The notes beneath the pieces were generated by a model that was not told the DNA's origin, did no database searches, and was given only the letters and a program-made list of their open reading frames with translations. A stretch of DNA of 64,000 nt from Ruminococcus sp. (lineage in GTDB: Bacteria > Bacillota > Clostridia > Oscillospirales > Ruminococcaceae), in assembly GCA_017519415.1 (NCBI GenBank), contig JAFWSI010000070.1:124001-188000 (forward strand). Direction: 5' to 3'. Each line of letters opens with the position of its first letter. Within the stretch, counting starts at the first letter, position 1. Positions 17,218 to 25,787 of this stretch are shown here, piece after piece. The translations under genes and the position numbers were made by a program.

Positions 17218-17556
17218 TAAATAATCACAAATACAGAATGTGAATTTTCGGATAATATGTTCATTTTTTATCCTGAAACCCTTATGTATAAAAACATCAC
17301 AAAAAACGCACAGGAAGTAACGCGAAAGTAGTGATTTACCATTTGCTTGTAGCAAGAAATGGTGTATATTGTTTTTATGAATTAATATTATGTTCAAACT
17401 CTGACATGGTTTTAAAAAACAATGGAAATATTTAATTCCTACGCATACGCTCAGAGCCTTGACAGTTGTAAATGTTGTGACAGGCGTTAAAATATCAATT
17501 GCTGTAATTGTATAAAATACACAGTAAAATGCAGTCGAATTAGGCTAAAATGGCGA
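17218..17556. other. AT-rich intergenic region, no gene seen
   Basis: Between the divergent DUF4250 and hydC promoters I see no credible coding sequence. A short imperfect hairpin (ACCATTT-CTTG region, about 17338-17363) has no T tract. Several AT-rich hexamers resemble -10 boxes without matching -35 boxes. Confidence 0.5.
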
Positions 17557-17585
17557 TAGAAATATTTATCATAATATGATATAAT
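17557..17585 (+). promoter_or_regulatory. Probable promoter of hydCBA
   Basis: TAGAAA (17557-17562, 4 of 6 to consensus), a 17-bp spacer and a perfect TATAAT (17580-17585), about 90 bases before the hydC start. Confidence 0.5.
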
Positions 17586-17676
17586 AGTAAAGATATGTGA
17601 GGTGTGGTTCTGTCTCATAATATTTTTTGTCTGACATTGTTACATTTTTCACAGCTATAATAAGGAGGTTCATTTA

Positions 17677-18171
17677 ATGAATTCAGCTAAATCAACTGTT
17701 CCCTTCAAGGGTACTCCCGAGCAGGAGGCTGAGCTTCTCAAGGTTATCGAAGAGAAGAAGAACGATAAGGGTTCTCTTATGCCGATACTTCAGAAGGCTC
17801 AGGAAATCTACGGTTACCTTCCTATTGAGGTGCAGGCAATCATTTCCGACAACACAGGTATCCCTCTTGAGAAGATCTACGGCGTTGTTACCTTCTACGC
17901 CCAGTTCTCCCTCTATCCCAAGGGTGAATACACGATCTCGGTCTGTCTCGGTACAGCTTGCTATGTAAAGGGCTCCGGAGATATTTATAATAAGCTCCAG
18001 GAAAAGCTTGGAATAGGCGGAGGCGAGTGCACTCCCGACGGTAAGTTCTCACTGGACGCCTGCCGCTGCATCGGCGCCTGCGGTCTTGCACCCGTTCTTA
18101 CTGTAAACGAGGACGTTTACGGCCGTCTCACTGTTGACGACGTTGACAAGATCCTTGAAAAATACGCTTGA
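17677..18171 (+). CDS. hydC: [FeFe] hydrogenase subunit, NuoE/HydC type
   Basis: This 164-residue thioredoxin-like [2Fe-2S] protein is the small subunit of the trimeric NAD-linked [FeFe] hydrogenase. The four cluster ligands are in S-V-C-L-G-T-A-C-Y and D-A-C-R-C-I-G-A-C-G-L-A-P. The N-terminal helical part carries the family motif L-M-P-I-L-Q-K-A-Q-E-I-Y-G-Y-L-P. An AAGGAGG site precedes the ATG. hydB follows 31 bases downstream. It passes electrons between the NAD module of HydB and the complex. Confidence 0.93.
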   Translation: MNSAKSTVPFKGTPEQEAELLKVIEEKKNDKGSLMPILQKAQEIYGYLPIEVQAIISDNTGIPLEKIYGVVTFYAQFSLYPKGEYTISVCLGTACYVKGSGDIYNKLQEKLGIGGGECTPDGKFSLDACRCIGACGLAPVLTVNEDVYGRLTVDDVDKILEKYA

Positions 18172-18202
18172 TTCCAAACATTACCATTTAGGAGGTTAAC
18201 TT

Positions 18203-20101
18203 ATGAAGACTCTTGAAGAACTCAAGGTTGTCAGAGACAGCATGAAGGGCGAAGTTGCTCTCAGAACACATGGCAATGCTTCTTCAAAATATGAAAGACA
18301 CGTCCTTGTCTGCGGCGGTACGGGATGTACATCATCGGGCTCTCCCAAGATCATCGAGGAGCTCGAAAAGGAATTCGCTGCAAACGGACTTACAGATAAG
18401 GTCCAGATCGTAAAGACAGGCTGCTTCGGCCTCTGCGAGCGCGGACCCATTATGATAGTTTATCCCGAGGGCTCATTCTACTCGCGCGTTAAGGTAGACG
18501 AGATACCCCGTATAGTCAAGGAACACCTTGTAGAAGGCAATCCTGTTAAGGAATTCCTTTATGAAGAGACAGTTGCAGGCGACGAAATCAAGTCCCTCGA
18601 CGATACTTCATTCTACAAGAAGCAGCACCGTGTAGCTCTCAGAAACTGCGGTGTTATCAATCCCGAGAACATCAACGAGTACATAGGCCGTGACGGCTAT
18701 GCAGCTCTCGGCAAGGTACTTACAGAGATGACTCCCGAGGATGTTATCCAGACTATCCTCGATTCAGGTCTCCGCGGACGCGGCGGCGGCGGCTTCCCCA
18801 CAGGTATGAAGTGGAAGCTTGCAAGAAACATCGTTCCCAACGCAGATCAGAAGTATGTCTGCTGTAACGCCGACGAGGGCGATCCGGGCGCATTCATGGA
18901 CCGTTCCGTACTTGAGGGCGATCCCCATGTTGTACTCGAGGCTATGACCATTGCAGGTTATGCTATCGGCGCTTCACAGGGCTACATATACGTTCGTGCT
19001 GAGTATCCTATCGCTGTTGAGCGTCTTAACATCGCTATCAAGCAGGCTCGTGAGAACGGTATGCTGGGCAAGAACATCTTCGGTACAGATTTCTGCTTCG
19101 ATATTGATCTTCGTCTCGGCGCAGGCGCTTTCGTCTGCGGTGAGGAGACAGCTCTTATGACATCTATCGAGGGCAACCGAGGCGAGCCCCGTCCGAGACC
19201 TCCTTTCCCTGCTGAAAAAGGTCTCTTCCAGAAGCCTACTATCCTCAACAATGTTGAAACTTACGCTAACATTCCTCAGATCATACTCAACGGTGCAGAC
19301 TGGTTCGCATCAATGGGTACCGAGAAGTCAAAGGGTACCAAGGTATTCGCTCTCGGCGGAAAGATCAAGAATACAGGACTTGTTGAAGTTCCTATGGGTA
19401 CAACTCTCCGCGAAGTTATCGAGGAGATCGGCGGTGGTATCCCCAACGGCAAGAAGTTCAAGGCTGCTCAGACAGGCGGACCTTCCGGCGGCTGTATCGA
19501 CGCTTCCAATTTCGATATTCCGATCGACTACGACAACCTCATCGGTATCGGTTCAATGATGGGTTCAGGCGGACTTATCGTTATGGACGAGGACAACTGT
19601 ATGGTAGATATTGCCAAGTTCTTCCTTGAGTTCACTGTTGACGAGTCCTGCGGTAAGTGTACACCCTGCCGTATCGGTACAAAGAGAATGTGGGAGATAC
19701 TTGATAAGATCACCAAGGGCAAGGGAACTCTCGAGGATCTCGACAAGCTCGAGGAGCTCGCTTACCACATCAAGGCTAACTCACTCTGCGGTCTCGGACA
19801 GACAGCTCCGAACCCTGTTCTTTCAACACTCAGATGCTTCCGCGACGAGTATATCGCTCACGTTGTTGACAAGAAGTGTCCTGCAGGCGTATGTAAGGAC
19901 CTCCTCAGCTTCGAGATCAATAAGGACAGCTGTATCGGCTGCGGTATGTGTGCTAAGCAGTGTCCTGCTTCCGCTATCTCAAGAACTGATTACATTGCTC
20001 CCGGCAAGAAGCTCGCTGCAATGGAGATCGACAAGAATAAGTGCGTGAAGTGCGGCGCTTGTATCGCTACATGTAAGTTCAAGGCAATCATCAAGAAGTA
20101 A
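18203..20101 (+). CDS. hydB: [FeFe] hydrogenase subunit, NuoF/HydB type (NAD and FMN binding)
   Basis: The 632-residue protein has an N-terminal thioredoxin-like [2Fe-2S] domain (V-C-G-G-T-G-C-T-S-S and T-G-C-F-G-L-C-E-R-G). The NuoF core follows, with the NADH/FMN loop G-R-G-G-G-G-F-P-T-G-M-K-W near residue 195, and a [4Fe-4S] site (S-C-G-K-C-T-P-C-R and S-L-C-G-L-G-Q). Two C-terminal ferredoxin clusters (C-I-G-C-G-M-C-A-K-Q-C-P and C-V-K-C-G-A-C-I-A-T-C) complete it. This is the HydB layout of electron-bifurcating hydrogenases, which couple NADH and reduced ferredoxin oxidation to H2 production. An AGGAGG site precedes the ATG. Confidence 0.95.
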   Translation: MKTLEELKVVRDSMKGEVALRTHGNASSKYERHVLVCGGTGCTSSGSPKIIEELEKEFAANGLTDKVQIVKTGCFGLCERGPIMIVYPEGSFYSRVKVDEIPRIVKEHLVEGNPVKEFLYEETVAGDEIKSLDDTSFYKKQHRVALRNCGVINPENINEYIGRDGYAALGKVLTEMTPEDVIQTILDSGLRGRGGGGFPTGMKWKLARNIVPNADQKYVCCNADEGDPGAFMDRSVLEGDPHVVLEAMTIAGYAIGASQGYIYVRAEYPIAVERLNIAIKQARENGMLGKNIFGTDFCFDIDLRLGAGAFVCGEETALMTSIEGNRGEPRPRPPFPAEKGLFQKPTILNNVETYANIPQIILNGADWFASMGTEKSKGTKVFALGGKIKNTGLVEVPMGTTLREVIEEIGGGIPNGKKFKAAQTGGPSGGCIDASNFDIPIDYDNLIGIGSMMGSGGLIVMDEDNCMVDIAKFFLEFTVDESCGKCTPCRIGTKRMWEILDKITKGKGTLEDLDKLEELAYHIKANSLCGLGQTAPNPVLSTLRCFRDEYIAHVVDKKCPAGVCKDLLSFEINKDSCIGCGMCAKQCPASAISRTDYIAPGKKLAAMEIDKNKCVKCGACIATCKFKAIIKK

Positions 20102-20115
20102 GCGGAGGAATAGTG

Positions 20116-21864
20116 ATGGAAAATATTACAGTTAAAATCAACGGTGTTGAATTAGAAGTTCCCAAGGGCACCACTGTTCTTGAGGCTGCTCATATGGCCG
20201 GCTTTGAAATTCCTACACTTTGCTATATGAAGGAGATCAACGAGATCGGCGCCTGCCGTATCTGCGTTACAGAGGTAAACGAGGGCAGAGGCTTCCGTCT
20301 GGTAGCAGGCTGCGTATATCCCTGTTCCGATAAAATGGAGATTCTCACAAGCTCACCCAAGGTCATCGAGTCAAGAAAGAAGACCCTCGAGCTCATTCTT
20401 TCAACTCATGACAGAAAATGTCTCTCCTGCGTAAGAAGCGGTAACTGCGAGCTCCAGAAGCTTGCCAAAGATTACGGCGTAGAGGACGCAACAAAGTATG
20501 ACGGCGTTAAGAACGAGTACGAGGTTGACAATTCTGCTCCTCATATGTACCGTGACAACAACAAGTGTATCCTTTGCCGCCGCTGCGTAGCAGTATGTGC
20601 AAAGACACAGGGAATTGGTGTTATAGGTGCAAATGAGCGTGGATTCAAGACATATATCGGCTCTGCATTCGATATGGGTCTGGGCGAGACAAGCTGCGTA
20701 TCCTGCGGACAGTGTATCGCAGTATGTCCTGTAGGCGCTCTCTCAGAGAAGGATTACACCAAGGAAGTTATGGCAGCTATCGCTGATCCCGAGAAGACAG
20801 TTCTCGTACAGACAGCTCCTGCTGTCCGTGCAGGTCTCGGTGAGTGCTTCGGCAATCCTATCGGCACGAACGCAGAGGGCAAGATGGTTGCTGCTCTGAG
20901 AAGACTGGGCTTCGACAAGGTATTCGATACAGACTTCTCTGCTGACCTTACCATCATGGAAGAGGCCAACGAGTTCCTCGACCGTTTCACAAACGGTGGA
21001 ACACTTCCTCTCATCACATCATGCTCACCCGGATGGATCAAGTTCTGTGAGCACTACTATCCCGATCTTCTCGATCACCTTTCGTCCTGCAAGTCGCCTC
21101 AGCAGATGTTCGGCGCTACAGCAAAGACATACTGGGCTCAGAAGATGGGCATCGATCCCAAGAACATCGTTATGGTATCCATCATGCCCTGTACTGCCAA
21201 GAAGTTCGAGATCGGCAGACCCGATCAGAGTGCAGCAGGCGTACCCGATGTTGACTATGCACTCACGACCCGTGAGCTCGGCAGAATGATCGAGCGTGCA
21301 GGTATCCTCTTCAACTCGCTTCCCGAGGAGAAGTTCGACGATCCGCTGGGAATCTCAACAGGTGCTGCTGTTATCTTCGGCGCTACAGGCGGTGTTATGG
21401 AGGCTGCTCTCAGAACAGCTGTATACACACTGACAGGCGAGAACGTAACAGATCTTCCCGAGGTCCGCGGTACAAAGGATATCAAGGAAGCTACCTACAA
21501 CGTTGCAGGCAATGAAGTAAACGTTATAGTTACAAGCGGTCTTGCCAATGCAAGAAAGGTTCTTGACAGCATCAGAGACGGCAGCTGCAAGGCTCAGTTC
21601 ATCGAGATCATGGCTTGTCCCGGCGGCTGTGTAAACGGCGGCGGTCAGCCTCAGGTTCCTATGGGAATCAGAAACTTTGTTGACATCAGAGAAGAGAGGG
21701 CAAAGGTCCTTTATAACCTTGACAAGTCAATGCCTCTCAGACAGTCACATGAGAACCCTGCTATCAAGAAGGTTTACGAGGAATTCTTTGAGAAGCCCGG
21801 CAGCCACAAGGCACATGAGGTTCTCCACACATCATACGTTAAGAGAAAAGTTAACGAAATATAA
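20116..21864 (+). CDS. hydA: [FeFe] hydrogenase catalytic subunit
   Basis: HydA holds the H-cluster that makes or uses H2. From the ATG at 20116 (seven bases after GGAGG; a GTG lies one codon earlier) the 582-residue protein has an N-terminal plant-type [2Fe-2S] domain. Next come the His-ligated cluster (H-D-R-K-C-L-S-C-V-R-S-G-N-C) and two [4Fe-4S] sites (C-I-L-C-R-R-C-V-A-V-C and C-V-S-C-G-Q-C-I-A-V-C-P). The three H-cluster signatures are L1 T-S-C-S-P-G-W-I-K-F, L2 M-P-C-T-A-K-K-F-E and L3 M-A-C-P-G-G-C-V-N-G-G-G-Q-P. With HydC and HydB it forms the trimer of Ruminococcus and Thermotoga type. Confidence 0.97.
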   Translation: MENITVKINGVELEVPKGTTVLEAAHMAGFEIPTLCYMKEINEIGACRICVTEVNEGRGFRLVAGCVYPCSDKMEILTSSPKVIESRKKTLELILSTHDRKCLSCVRSGNCELQKLAKDYGVEDATKYDGVKNEYEVDNSAPHMYRDNNKCILCRRCVAVCAKTQGIGVIGANERGFKTYIGSAFDMGLGETSCVSCGQCIAVCPVGALSEKDYTKEVMAAIADPEKTVLVQTAPAVRAGLGECFGNPIGTNAEGKMVAALRRLGFDKVFDTDFSADLTIMEEANEFLDRFTNGGTLPLITSCSPGWIKFCEHYYPDLLDHLSSCKSPQQMFGATAKTYWAQKMGIDPKNIVMVSIMPCTAKKFEIGRPDQSAAGVPDVDYALTTRELGRMIERAGILFNSLPEEKFDDPLGISTGAAVIFGATGGVMEAALRTAVYTLTGENVTDLPEVRGTKDIKEATYNVAGNEVNVIVTSGLANARKVLDSIRDGSCKAQFIEIMACPGGCVNGGGQPQVPMGIRNFVDIREERAKVLYNLDKSMPLRQSHENPAIKKVYEEFFEKPGSHKAHEVLHTSYVKRKVNEI

Positions 21865-21885
21865 ATAAAAGCTGAATTCATTGAA

Positions 21886-21913
21886 GGAGCGGACATTTTG
21901 TCCGCTCTTTTTT
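21886..21913 (+). terminator. Intrinsic terminator after hydA
   Basis: GAGCGGACA-TTT-TGTCCGCTC, a perfect 9-bp stem, followed by TTTTTT. Confidence 0.92.
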
Positions 21914-21914
21914 A

Positions 21915-21943
21915 TTGACATAACCGTCAGAAAGTGTTATAAT
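21915..21943 (+). promoter_or_regulatory. Full-consensus sigma-A promoter
   Basis: TTGACA (21915-21920), exactly 17 bp, TATAAT (21938-21943). It drives the small Cys-rich gene at 21973 and probably the rubrerythrin gene behind it. Confidence 0.9.
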
Positions 21944-21972
21944 TTGACTATATTCAATTAGGGGGCATATAA

Positions 21973-22194
21973 ATGGAAAACGTATGTGAATTCTGCGCGA
22001 CCAAAGTCGTAACAGGAACTCTTGTATCTCCTTACCCGTTACTGTTCTATCCCGAGGGGGAAGAGATGAAGTTCAAGCCTAAAAGAAGTCAGGTGATATG
22101 CGAAGCCTGTCCGCATTGCGGGCATATTCAGAATATACGCCTGAAGGATCCCGAGAGCATAATGAGGTATCGTTATACGATTCCGGGAGAATGA
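21973..22194 (+). CDS. Small Cys-rich zinc-ribbon-like protein
   Basis: The 73-residue protein has C-E-F-C near the N-terminus and C-E-A-C-P-H-C-G near residue 43-50, which together could bind zinc or iron. The sequence between, with L-L-F-Y-P-E-G-E, recalls small proteins of the DUF6487 kind (Cys pair, then a Y/F-x-P-E segment), but I cannot confirm the family. A GGGGGC site lies before the ATG and an unusually strong promoter upstream. It lies 50 bases upstream of a rubrerythrin, so a link to oxidative stress is possible. Confidence 0.75.
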   Translation: MENVCEFCATKVVTGTLVSPYPLLFYPEGEEMKFKPKRSQVICEACPHCGHIQNIRLKDPESIMRYRYTIPGE

Positions 22195-22244
22195 ATAAAA
22201 TAAAAAATATCTGCACATATTATCTCTGAACGGAGGTAATGAAT

Positions 22245-22862
22245 ATGCAGACCAATTTCAATGACAGTATTACTCGCATTAACCTGATGCGTGCTTTCGC
22301 AGGTGAATGCCAGTCGAGGCAGCGCTACTATCAGGCGGCTCTTACCGCTCAGCAGCAGAAGCTTGTTGGACTTGAAAGGATGTTCCGCTTCACTGCCGAA
22401 CAGGAGGAGCGCCATGCCATGGTATTCTGGAAGCTGTTGAAGGAATCCGCCGGTCAGACGGTGGATATTTCAGCAGGCTTTCCCGCAGACGTATTCGACG
22501 AGATACAGCAGCTCCTTGACGCTTCATCAAAGGAGGAGAACAAGGAGTTTTCCGTTGTATATCCTGATTTTGCGAGAACTGCGGCCGAGGAGGGCTTTAC
22601 GGACGCCGCTGATAAATTCAGAATGATCGCGGAGATCGAGAATGCTCATAAGCAGCGTTTCGGCTATTATGCAAGGCTTTACCGTGAGGGCGGACTGTTC
22701 CGCACAGAGAACAGCGAACAGAGCTGGATATGTCTCAACTGCGGCCATATCCATAAAGGCAGCGAGCCTCCGCGTGAATGTCCGGTGTGCTCGGCAGAGC
22801 AGGGTTATTTTATCCGTGAAGATGAAGCCCCGTTTACTGCCTGTAATATGTTTGAGAAATGA
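22245..22862 (+). CDS. Rubrerythrin
   Basis: Rubrerythrin reduces peroxide in anaerobes using a diiron site and a rubredoxin-like iron centre. The 205-residue protein has the ferritin-like motifs G-E-C-Q-S-R-Q-R-Y-Y, E-Q-E-E-R-H-A and E-I-E-N-A-H-K-Q-R-F that supply the diiron Glu and His ligands. The C-terminal C-L-N-C-G...C-P-V-C-S forms the rubredoxin-like site. I choose ATG 22245, eight bases after GGAGG, over the ATG at 22239, which lies only two bases from it. Confidence 0.93.
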   Translation: MQTNFNDSITRINLMRAFAGECQSRQRYYQAALTAQQQKLVGLERMFRFTAEQEERHAMVFWKLLKESAGQTVDISAGFPADVFDEIQQLLDASSKEENKEFSVVYPDFARTAAEEGFTDAADKFRMIAEIENAHKQRFGYYARLYREGGLFRTENSEQSWICLNCGHIHKGSEPPRECPVCSAEQGYFIREDEAPFTACNMFEK

Positions 22863-22865
22863 AAA

Positions 22866-22897
22866 AACGCCTGAGACATCAGTGTCTCAGGCGTTAG
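22866..22897. terminator. Bidirectional terminator between convergent genes
   Basis: AACGCCTGAGACA and TGTCTCAGGCGTT form a perfect 13-bp stem with a tetraloop. An A tract before it gives U on the minus strand, so it best serves the minus-strand MATE gene; on the plus strand the T tract is weak. Confidence 0.8.
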
Positions 22898-22910
22898 TTA
22901 TGGATATGAG

Positions 22911-24269
22911 TCAGTTTCTGAGCTTACGCTTCTGCTTTTGGAGCAGTACGATAAATACGACCAGTTCTGTCAGGAAGGTAGCTGACCATGAGATGGCATA
23001 GCTGAGATAGAGACTTTTGATGGAGTGGTATTCGGGTATCCTGAAAACTATATATATCCAGCCAAGACGTATCCCCACAACGCCCATGACTGTTATGAGC
23101 ATTGGAAGCACCGAGCTTCCGAGGCCTCTTATCAGTCCTGTCGTTACATCCATAAGTCCGCACAGGAAGTAAGGAAGCATTATGTAAGCAATACGTACCA
23201 TGCCATAATCGACAGCCTTTTCCGAATCCTTGATATATATTCCGAGCAGCGGCCTGCCGAAAGCAAAGGCGATAAGGCCGAGAGCTGCTCCCGTACAGAA
23301 AACAGAGACAAGGCATATCCACATGATCTTGCGTATGCGGTCAAGCTTACCGGCGCCGAAATTCTGCCCCGTAAAGTTAAGGGCGGTCTGGCTGTAGGAG
23401 TTCATGGAAGTATAGACAAATCCCTCAATATTCTGAGCAGCGGCGTTCCCCGACATGACGACGGAGCCGAAGGAATTTATCGAGGACTGTATTATCACGT
23501 TGGAAGCCGAGAAAAGAGAGGCCTGTATGCCTGCGGGAAATCCTATCTGAAGGATCCTCTTGAGCTGACGCTTGTATATTCTCATCTTGCCGAGCTCCAG
23601 TCTGCACGCGTCATCACGGATCATAAGGGCTCTGATGATAAGGCCCGCAGAGAGGAACTGTGAGATTGCCGTAGCAAGTGCAACTCCCGCTATGTTCATT
23701 TTTAAAACAATTACGAAGAAAAGGTTAAGTGCGACGTTAAGGATACCCGCAGCCGTAAGAAAATACAGCGGTCCCTTTGTGTCACCTGCGGCGCGAAGTA
23801 TTGCCGAGCCGAAGTTATATATCATACTTGCGACTGTTCCGCAGAAATATATCTTCATATACGTTGCCGAAAGGGGAAGTACATCCTCGGGAGTATCCAT
23901 GAATCTGAGAAAGCTCTCGGAGAAAAACAGACCCACAACGGTAAGACCCGCACCGCATATGAAAGCAGTCGGTATAGCGGTATGGACTGTGCGGCTAACA
24001 TCATCGTTCCTGCCCGAGCCGAGACCGTGAGCAACCGTAACGCCCGCGCCTACGGAAAGGCCGATGAAAAGGTTTACCATAAGGTTTATAAGGGCGCCTG
24101 TCGCACCGACAGCGCCTACATATATGCTTCCGCAGCAGTTTCCGAGCACTACAAGATCGGCTGCATTGAATAGCAGCTGCAATATACCCGTCAGTATGAT
24201 AGGGATAGTGTAAAGTATTATCCTGCTTATAAGAGGACCCTCGCACATATCCGCGGCTTTTGTCTTCAT
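22911..24269 (-). CDS. MATE-family efflux transporter
   Basis: The 452-residue protein has about twelve membrane helices and the typical MATE opening (P-L-I-S-R-I-I-L-Y-T-I-P, then L-F-N-A-A-D-L-V-V-L-G). It also has G-L-S-V-G-A-G-V-T-V-A-H and an inner repeat in the second half. MATE proteins export organic cations and drugs by Na+ or H+ antiport; the substrate cannot be read from sequence. A GGAGGT site lies before the ATG. It is downstream of plsY on the same strand but a terminator lies between. Confidence 0.93.
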   Translation of the reverse strand: MKTKAADMCEGPLISRIILYTIPIILTGILQLLFNAADLVVLGNCCGSIYVGAVGATGALINLMVNLFIGLSVGAGVTVAHGLGSGRNDDVSRTVHTAIPTAFICGAGLTVVGLFFSESFLRFMDTPEDVLPLSATYMKIYFCGTVASMIYNFGSAILRAAGDTKGPLYFLTAAGILNVALNLFFVIVLKMNIAGVALATAISQFLSAGLIIRALMIRDDACRLELGKMRIYKRQLKRILQIGFPAGIQASLFSASNVIIQSSINSFGSVVMSGNAAAQNIEGFVYTSMNSYSQTALNFTGQNFGAGKLDRIRKIMWICLVSVFCTGAALGLIAFAFGRPLLGIYIKDSEKAVDYGMVRIAYIMLPYFLCGLMDVTTGLIRGLGSSVLPMLITVMGVVGIRLGWIYIVFRIPEYHSIKSLYLSYAISWSATFLTELVVFIVLLQKQKRKLRN

Positions 24270-24326
24270 AAAGACCTCCGATCTGCCGCCGTAATAACAA
24301 AGCAGGCGGCTGTTCGTTCATAGGCG

Positions 24327-24350
24327 CAAAAAAGCCCCCGAAGGGACTTT
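24327..24350 (-). terminator. Terminator after plsY
   Basis: On the minus strand AAGTCCC-TTCG-GGGGCTT followed by TTTTGCG, directly after the plsY stop. Confidence 0.7.
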
Positions 24351-24351
24351 A

Positions 24352-24987
24352 TTATACATTTGTATTTTTTGTGATCCTTGCGATCTCCTGTTCCTTTTTC
24401 CAGAGAATGCTTATATGCGCTTCGGTACCGTTCTGGATACGCTTAAAGTTTTCGATGTGTTTTATAACGATTATAAGGGATATTACAGATAATATGCATG
24501 TACCCACAGCGTCCTCGGTCATTATTGCATAGATCAGTGTGAAGATAATGGAACCGGTTACAGGAACTACGCATACATAATTCACGGAGAAGCCGAGAAT
24601 GATCTCAAATGCAAGCAGCAGTACAAATACCAGCGGATTGAAGGCGAGTATGGTTCCTCCAAGGGAAGCAAGACCCTTTCCGCCGTGAAACTTCATAAGA
24701 GCAGGGAATATATGTCCGAGAATGCAGCAGGCTCCCGAAAGTATCTTGGCAAACCTGAGCTGCGGGAACAGATAACAGGCGATAAGGGAAGCTGCAACTG
24801 CTTTGAAAATATCGAAAAATGCAACAAAAAGACCTGCCTTTTTACCGATGGTTATAACGGCATTTGAAGCTCCGGCATTTCCGGATCCTCTCTGACGTAT
24901 GTCAAAGCCTTTGAACTTTGAAATAATGAAAGCCGGATTGATATTTCCGAAAAAGTAACCGATAAGCATGCAGAGAAAGACCTGCAT
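24352..24987 (-). CDS. plsY: Glycerol-3-phosphate acyltransferase PlsY
   Basis: PlsY transfers the acyl group of acyl-phosphate to glycerol-3-phosphate, the first step of phospholipid synthesis. The 211-residue membrane protein has the three family motifs: R-G-S-G-N-A-G-A-S-N, the central H-x-F-P-x-x-x-x-F-x-G-G-K-G, and a G-(F/S)-x-V-N-Y segment. About six helices are visible. It has an AGGAGG site and a probable promoter at 25051-25079. cdsA, which acts later in the pathway, lies at 31564. Confidence 0.93.
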   Translation of the reverse strand: MQVFLCMLIGYFFGNINPAFIISKFKGFDIRQRGSGNAGASNAVITIGKKAGLFVAFFDIFKAVAASLIACYLFPQLRFAKILSGACCILGHIFPALMKFHGGKGLASLGGTILAFNPLVFVLLLAFEIILGFSVNYVCVVPVTGSIIFTLIYAIMTEDAVGTCILSVISLIIVIKHIENFKRIQNGTEAHISILWKKEQEIARITKNTNV

Positions 24988-25050
24988 AAGATTCCTCCTG
25001 TTAAATAATGAAAGGCGGCGTCAGCCGCGCAGGTAACTAGAATTATTATT

Positions 25051-25079
25051 ATAATAACATATTCAAGTGAAAAAGTAAA
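25051..25079 (-). promoter_or_regulatory. Probable promoter of plsY
   Basis: On the minus strand TTTACT (25079-25074), a 17-bp spacer and TATTAT (25056-25051). Confidence 0.5.
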
Positions 25080-25212
25080 GACCCCTGCCGAAATTTTTGT
25101 TCTGCATATTGTTAAATTATAAATATAAATTGTGCGGCTGTTTCATTTGCAGGGACAGCTCCGATTTGAATATATGAAAGGAGATACATGCGCATGATAA
25201 GGAGTAATACAA

Positions 25213-25773
25213 ATGACTGACAATGAATTATGTAAACTTCTGAAGGATTCTCCTGAGGCTGGTCAACGTGCATTCTATGATAAATATTTCAACTACGTGT
25301 ATACTATTGTTTTTTCAAGACTCAAGGATTCAGCGAGCCGTGAGGATATAGATGAGTGTGTCGGAGACGTTTTTGCACACTGTTTCTTTTATTTTGACAA
25401 GCAGTCAGAAATAAGCGGAAGTCTGAAAGCCTTTGCCGCTACAGTGGCAAGACGGAAATCGATAGATACATACAGAAGCGTGACCCGACACTGCAGCCGT
25501 AATATGTCGATAGACGACGCAGGGGAGATCAGTTCCGAGGAGAATATAACCGAGGCAGCGGAAAATACAGAGCTGCGAAGGATAATTTACGATAAACTCG
25601 GAGAGCTCGGCGAGCCTGATTCTACAATTGTGATACAGAAGTATTATTACGGAAGGTCTTCAAGGGAGATAGCTCATATAGTGGAGCTTTCGGCTGAAAA
25701 TGTCCGTGTAAGATGCAGCAGAGCGGTGAAGAAGCTCAGGGCTCTGCTTGCGGAGTCGGGAATAACGCGTTAA
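25213..25773 (+). CDS. ECF-type RNA polymerase sigma factor
   Basis: The 186-residue protein has sigma region 2 (F-N-Y-V-Y-T-I-V-F-S-R...E-D-I-D-E-C-V-G-D-V-F) at residues 25-60 and region 4 (Y-Y-Y-G-R-S-S-R-E-I-A-H...R-V-R-C-S-R-A-V-K-K-L) at the C-terminus, with a short linker and no region 1 or 3. An AAGGAG lies 9 bases from the ATG. It is followed at 25788 by a membrane protein whose gene is preceded by AAAGGAGG overlapping the sigma stop region, the usual layout of a sigma/anti-sigma pair. The target promoters are unknown. Confidence 0.9.
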   Translation: MTDNELCKLLKDSPEAGQRAFYDKYFNYVYTIVFSRLKDSASREDIDECVGDVFAHCFFYFDKQSEISGSLKAFAATVARRKSIDTYRSVTRHCSRNMSIDDAGEISSEENITEAAENTELRRIIYDKLGELGEPDSTIVIQKYYYGRSSREIAHIVELSAENVRVRCSRAVKKLRALLAESGITR

Positions 25774-25787
25774 AGGAGGATATAGAT

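Noticed and set aside
17179-17397. 72-codon minus-strand open frame upstream of DUF4250
   Set aside because: It covers the consensus promoter at 17189-17217, has an unusual Cys/Phe/Ile-rich sequence and no ribosome site.
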